A DNA stretch of 7,779 nt from JBOGVZ01 sp050692985 (GTDB lineage: Bacteria > Actinomycetota > UBA4738 > CALAEC01). The notes beneath the pieces are model-generated. The model saw only the letters and a program-made list of their open reading frames with translations, was not told the DNA's origin and ran no database searches. The position numbers were made by a program, and so were the translations under genes. Below, piece by piece: positions 5,379-7,779 of the stretch; position 1 is the first letter of the stretch; every line of letters starts with the position of its first letter. Location of the stretch: assembly GCA_050692985.1 (NCBI GenBank), contig JBOGVZ010000084.1:1-7779 (forward strand), written 5' to 3'.

Positions 5379-5489
5379 AGGACGCGGGCCGAACGACCGA
5401 TAGCAGCAGTGGCACGAGGACCGGAGTCCGGCTCGCCCCCTGGCCGGCTCGGGCGCCCGCGCGGCAGACGGCCTGAGAGGAAGGAGCGC

Positions 5490-6146
5490 GTGGCGCGGGA
5501 CTCGAGGCGGATCCTGTACCTGGGGGGCCATCCGCTGTTCCGGGACGCCATGGGCGTGGCCCTGGGCCGGTTCGGCTTCCAGGTGGCTCCCGCGGTGTCC
5601 CTGCGGGACGCCCTGGACGTCCTCCGGGAGGGGGGCGTGGAGGCGGCGGTGGTCGACGACGACGCCCTCGGCCAGGCCCCGGCCCTGGAGGCGGTGTCCA
5701 CGCTGGTCCGTCACCACCCGGAGCTGCGGGTTGCGCTGCTGTCGGCCAGTCGCTCGGCGGTGCTCCCGGCCGACGCCATCCGCACCGGCGCCGCGGCGTA
5801 CCTTTCGAAGGACATGCCCATGGCCGAGCTGCGCTTCGCGGTGGAGCGGATCCTCAAAGGCCAGCTGGTGGTCGATCCAGTGGTCACCCGCACCCTCCTG
5901 GGGATCATGGACCCGGCGGCCGACAACGGCGCCTCGAACGGCTCGGCCAAGCTCTACCTCACGCCCGTGGAGCGGAAGGTGCTCACGCTGGTGTGCGAGG
6001 GGAAGGCCAACAAGCAGGTGGCCGCGGCCATGGGGCTGTCGCCCCTCACCGTCAAGAATCACATCGCCCGCGTCCGGGCCCGGCTCGGCGCGGCCGACAG
6101 GGCCCAGGCCGTGGCCGTGGCCATCAGGGCGGGCCTGTTGGACTGA
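5490..6146 (+). CDS. NarL/FixJ-type response regulator with degenerate receiver
   Basis: This 218-residue DNA-binding regulator starts at GTG 5490, preceded by GGAAGGAG. An earlier in-frame GTG at 5409 would only add a low-complexity Arg/Pro/Gly tail. Residues ~7-120 form a receiver fold (ILYLGGHPLFRDAMG at the front). The phosphoacceptor position D56 (VVDDDAL), S85 and K107 (YLSKDM) are kept. The acidic pair that binds Mg2+ after strand 1, normally D-D, is G12-G13. Residues ~150-215 are a LuxR-type helix-turn-helix: LTPVERKVLTLVCEGKANKQ, then MGLSPLTVKNHIARVRARLG. No histidine kinase is in the window. The lost acidic pair suggests control without canonical phosphorylation, or by ligand or protein binding. 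Its stop lies two bases from the convergent tadC stop, so Tad pilus genes are plausible but unproven targets. Confidence 0.9.
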   Translation: MARDSRRILYLGGHPLFRDAMGVALGRFGFQVAPAVSLRDALDVLREGGVEAAVVDDDALGQAPALEAVSTLVRHHPELRVALLSASRSAVLPADAIRTGAAAYLSKDMPMAELRFAVERILKGQLVVDPVVTRTLLGIMDPAADNGASNGSAKLYLTPVERKVLTLVCEGKANKQVAAAMGLSPLTVKNHIARVRARLGAADRAQAVAVAIRAGLLD

Positions 6147-6148
6147 CG

Positions 6149-7036
6149 CTACCCGCTCAGCACCGTGGCCAGGATCCGGATCATGGCCGGGCCCAGGATC
6201 ACGATGAGCAGCGCCGGGAAGATCCCGAAGATCAGCGGGAACAGGATCTTCACCGGGGTCTTGGCGGCCTGCTCCCGGGCCCGCTGGCGCCGCTTGCGCC
6301 GCATCTCGTCGGCCTGGGTCTTGAGCACGTTGCCCACGGCCACCCCCAGGGCGTCGGCCTGGAGCAGGGCCAGGACGAACCCAGAGAGCTCGGACACCTC
6401 GACCCGCTCTCGGAGGGCCTGGAAGGCGTCCCGCCGAGAGGCTCCCAGCTGCACGTCGTGCAGCACCCACCTGAACTCCTCGCCCAACGGGCCACCGATG
6501 TCCTCGGCGGCCCGGGCCATCGCTCCCTCGAGGCCCACGCCGGCCTCCACGGAGATGGCCATCAGGTCGAGGGCGTCCGGCAGGGCCCGGCGGATGGCCG
6601 TGGACCGGCTGTCGATTCGACGGCGGAGCCTGAGGTCGGGGAGGAAGAACCCCGCCATCCCCACCACAGCCCCCAGGAGCATCCCCGTGACCGGAGCCCC
6701 CGTGGCGGCCACGATCCCCACCCCGACCCCGACCACCGCGCCCAGCCCCTTGGCGGCCAGCACCTGCTCGGGTGAGCGCCGGCTGTGAGCCCGGGCCAAC
6801 CGGCTCCGCAAGGCCGAGGTGTAGCCGGACGGGGTCAGGCGCCGCCCGATCCCCACCAGCACCCGGTCGCCCAAGCCGCCCCGGCTCTGGGGCACGGGCA
6901 CGAACCCGTCCTCGCCCAGGTACCGGACCGCCTCCCGGTGCGTGGTCTGCACCCCCCGGGCCCGAGAGACGCCGATCCACAGCATCGGGACCGCGGCCAC
7001 CAGGGCCGCCAGTCCTGCGTACAGGGCCATGGTCAT
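6149..7036 (-). CDS. tadC: TadC-like inner-membrane platform protein of a Tad/Flp pilus (type II secretion F domain)
   Basis: This 295-residue membrane protein has hydrophobic segments at ~3-23, ~95-133 (two passes) and ~263-290. A cytoplasmic helical T2SSF domain lies between them, with the signature A151-L-P-D-A-L-D-L-M-A-I-S-V-E-A-G-V, L196-G-x-S, R209-E-R-V and L230-G-V-A-V. Paired with TadB it forms the inner-membrane platform on which the TadA ATPase drives Flp pilin assembly. I chose ATG 7036 because GGAGG sits 7 bases upstream. A GTG at 7042 would overlap the tadB stop (GTGA) but has no room for a ribosome binding site. The N-terminal ~90 residues, with a linker rich in Arg, are typical of actinobacterial TadC. 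The rest of the tad cluster lies beyond the right edge. Confidence 0.88.
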   Translation of the reverse strand: MTMALYAGLAALVAAVPMLWIGVSRARGVQTTHREAVRYLGEDGFVPVPQSRGGLGDRVLVGIGRRLTPSGYTSALRSRLARAHSRRSPEQVLAAKGLGAVVGVGVGIVAATGAPVTGMLLGAVVGMAGFFLPDLRLRRRIDSRSTAIRRALPDALDLMAISVEAGVGLEGAMARAAEDIGGPLGEEFRWVLHDVQLGASRRDAFQALRERVEVSELSGFVLALLQADALGVAVGNVLKTQADEMRRKRRQRAREQAAKTPVKILFPLIFGIFPALLIVILGPAMIRILATVLSG

Positions 7037-7038
7037 CG

Positions 7039-7779
7039 TCACACCTCCACCTTGACGATCCGGGTCATCCACACCGTGCCCAGGGCCATCAGCACGGCCG
7101 CGGTGATGGAAAGGATCCACCCGAGCGGGGTCGTCACCAGCAGCGCCAGATAGGCCGGGTTGACCAGGGCGAAGAACCCCGCCATGAGGAACGGCAGGCC
7201 GATCAGCACGTAGGCGGACATGCGGCCCTCGGCGGTGAGTGCCCGGACCTCCCGGCGGAGCTCCTGCCGCCACCGCATGAACTGGGCCAGGGTGCGCATC
7301 AGCCCGGCCAGCGAAGCCCCGAACTCCTGCTGGACCCGCACGGCTCGCACGCACCAGGCGAAGTCCTCGCTGCCGACCCGGACCGCCGAGGCCTCCAGGG
7401 CGTCCACCAGCGACTCTCCGAGCCGGTTGTCGGCCAGCACCCGGCCGAGATCCTCGGACAGCGGGGGCTGTCCCTCGGCGGCCACCAGCTCCATCGACTG
7501 CACCAGGGACGAGCCCGCCTCCAGGGAACCGGCCATGAGGTCCAGGGCGTCGGGGAGCTCCTCGTCGAACCGGTCGTTCCACCGCCGGGCCCGGCGGTGG
7601 ACGATGAACCGGGCCCCGCCCACGATCACCGCCGCAACGACCAGGCCGAGCACCGGCCCCCCGGCCAGGGCCCCGGCGGAGCCGGCCGCCGCCGCTCCCA
7701 CCCCCACGAAGGCCAGGAACTCGGCGGGGGAGCGGCGCACGCCGGCCCGGCGAAGCTCCGCGGCCAGGCCGGCGGCGAC
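7039..7779 (-). CDS. tadB: TadB-like inner-membrane platform protein of a Tad/Flp pilus (5' end outside window)
   Basis: The frame is open to the right edge; 246 C-terminal residues are present. They begin with a cytoplasmic helix ending ELRRAGVRRSPAEFLAF, then a hydrophobic pair (residues ~26-58 of the visible part), RRARRWNDRFDEELPDALDL (the T2SSF core), GSLEAGSSLVQSMELVA and FGASLAGLMRTLAQFMR. Two C-terminal membrane segments follow (MSAYVLIGLPFLMAGFFALV and LGWILSITAAVLMALGTVWM). This order and the position just before tadC match TadB. It stops at 7039, immediately ahead of tadC, so the two proteins are made from one message in a near-coupled fashion. The missing part would be about 50-80 residues, judged by family length. 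Confidence 0.88.
   Translation of the reverse strand, partial: VAAGLAAELRRAGVRRSPAEFLAFVGVGAAAAGSAGALAGGPVLGLVVAAVIVGGARFIVHRRARRWNDRFDEELPDALDLMAGSLEAGSSLVQSMELVAAEGQPPLSEDLGRVLADNRLGESLVDALEASAVRVGSEDFAWCVRAVRVQQEFGASLAGLMRTLAQFMRWRQELRREVRALTAEGRMSAYVLIGLPFLMAGFFALVNPAYLALLVTTPLGWILSITAAVLMALGTVWMTRIVKVEV

Larger units (their letters stand above)
5066..5489. other. Divergent intergenic region between the cupin operon and the response regulator
   Basis: About 424 bases carry no supported gene; open frames here are Arg/Pro/Gly-rich and lack family features. It holds the tandem array (5091-5164), the nested inverted repeat (5181-5279), a 6-bp GC hairpin with CGCC loop (GGGGGC/GCCCCC, around 5300-5316), a 9-bp direct repeat GTGGGGCAT (5331-5339 and 5359-5367), and a sigma-28-like -10 element (5371-5378). 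Promoters for both divergent transcription units must lie here. Confidence 0.6.

Noticed and set aside
5409..5489. N-terminal extension of the response regulator from the GTG at 5409
   Set aside because: The added 27 residues are Arg/Pro/Gly-rich and the GTG at 5490 has a good ribosome binding site directly ahead of the receiver domain.
5340..5489. A riboswitch (c-di-GMP, c-di-AMP or cobalamin) ahead of the regulator
   Set aside because: A few short strings resemble parts of known classes, but the ordered conserved cores are absent.
5178..6980. A 600-codon minus-strand open frame
   Set aside because: It crosses the regulator in antisense and tadC out of frame; composition is Gly/Arg/Pro-rich with no domain.

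Overview
The window looks like DNA from a high-GC bacterium, most likely an Actinomycetota lineage. From about 1345 to the right end, codons overwhelmingly end in G or C. GTG starts, 4-bp stop/start overlaps, a TadB/TadC pair and an orphan LuxR-type regulator fit that group. This is inference from composition and gene content; there is no marker gene. The left part (about 80-1344) has visibly lower GC and different codon use. It contains a sigma-factor fragment cut off at position 127, so it may be transferred DNA, gene decay or a misassembled stretch.

Layout. (1) 1-258: the tail of a plus-strand gene, the possible start of a second one, and then an abrupt change into the first 44 codons of an ECF sigma factor on the minus strand. 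(2) 259-587: no convincing gene. (3) 588-5065: a compact minus-strand gene run, transcribed right to left: small cupin, GT4 glycosyltransferase, class V PLP-dependent enzyme, AhpD/CMD-like protein, PaaI-type thioesterase, small membrane protein, polytopic membrane protein. The first three are joined by 4-bp overlaps. (4) 5066-5489: a GC-rich intergenic region with 2.5 tandem repeat units and a long nested inverted repeat. (5) 5490-6146: a plus-strand NarL/FixJ-type regulator with a degenerate receiver domain. (6) 6149-7779: tadC and the 3' part of tadB on the minus strand, for a Tad/Flp pilus inner-membrane platform.

The most interesting find is that the AhpD/CMD-like gene is read through an in-frame UGA at 2292-2290. 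Joining the two halves gives one 200-residue protein in which UGA occupies the second position of the CxxC redox motif (C79-H-Y-U82). The AhpD catalytic spacing is kept exactly: E67, C79, U82, H86. Eighteen bases after the UGA there is a perfect 7-bp stem with a 6-nt CGUGAC loop, which fits a bacterial SECIS element. This is a strong candidate selenoprotein that a standard gene caller would split or truncate. It sits in a redox/metabolic operon of unknown overall function. The cupin, PLP enzyme, redox protein and thioesterase may act on one small-molecule pathway, but the sequence does not show which.
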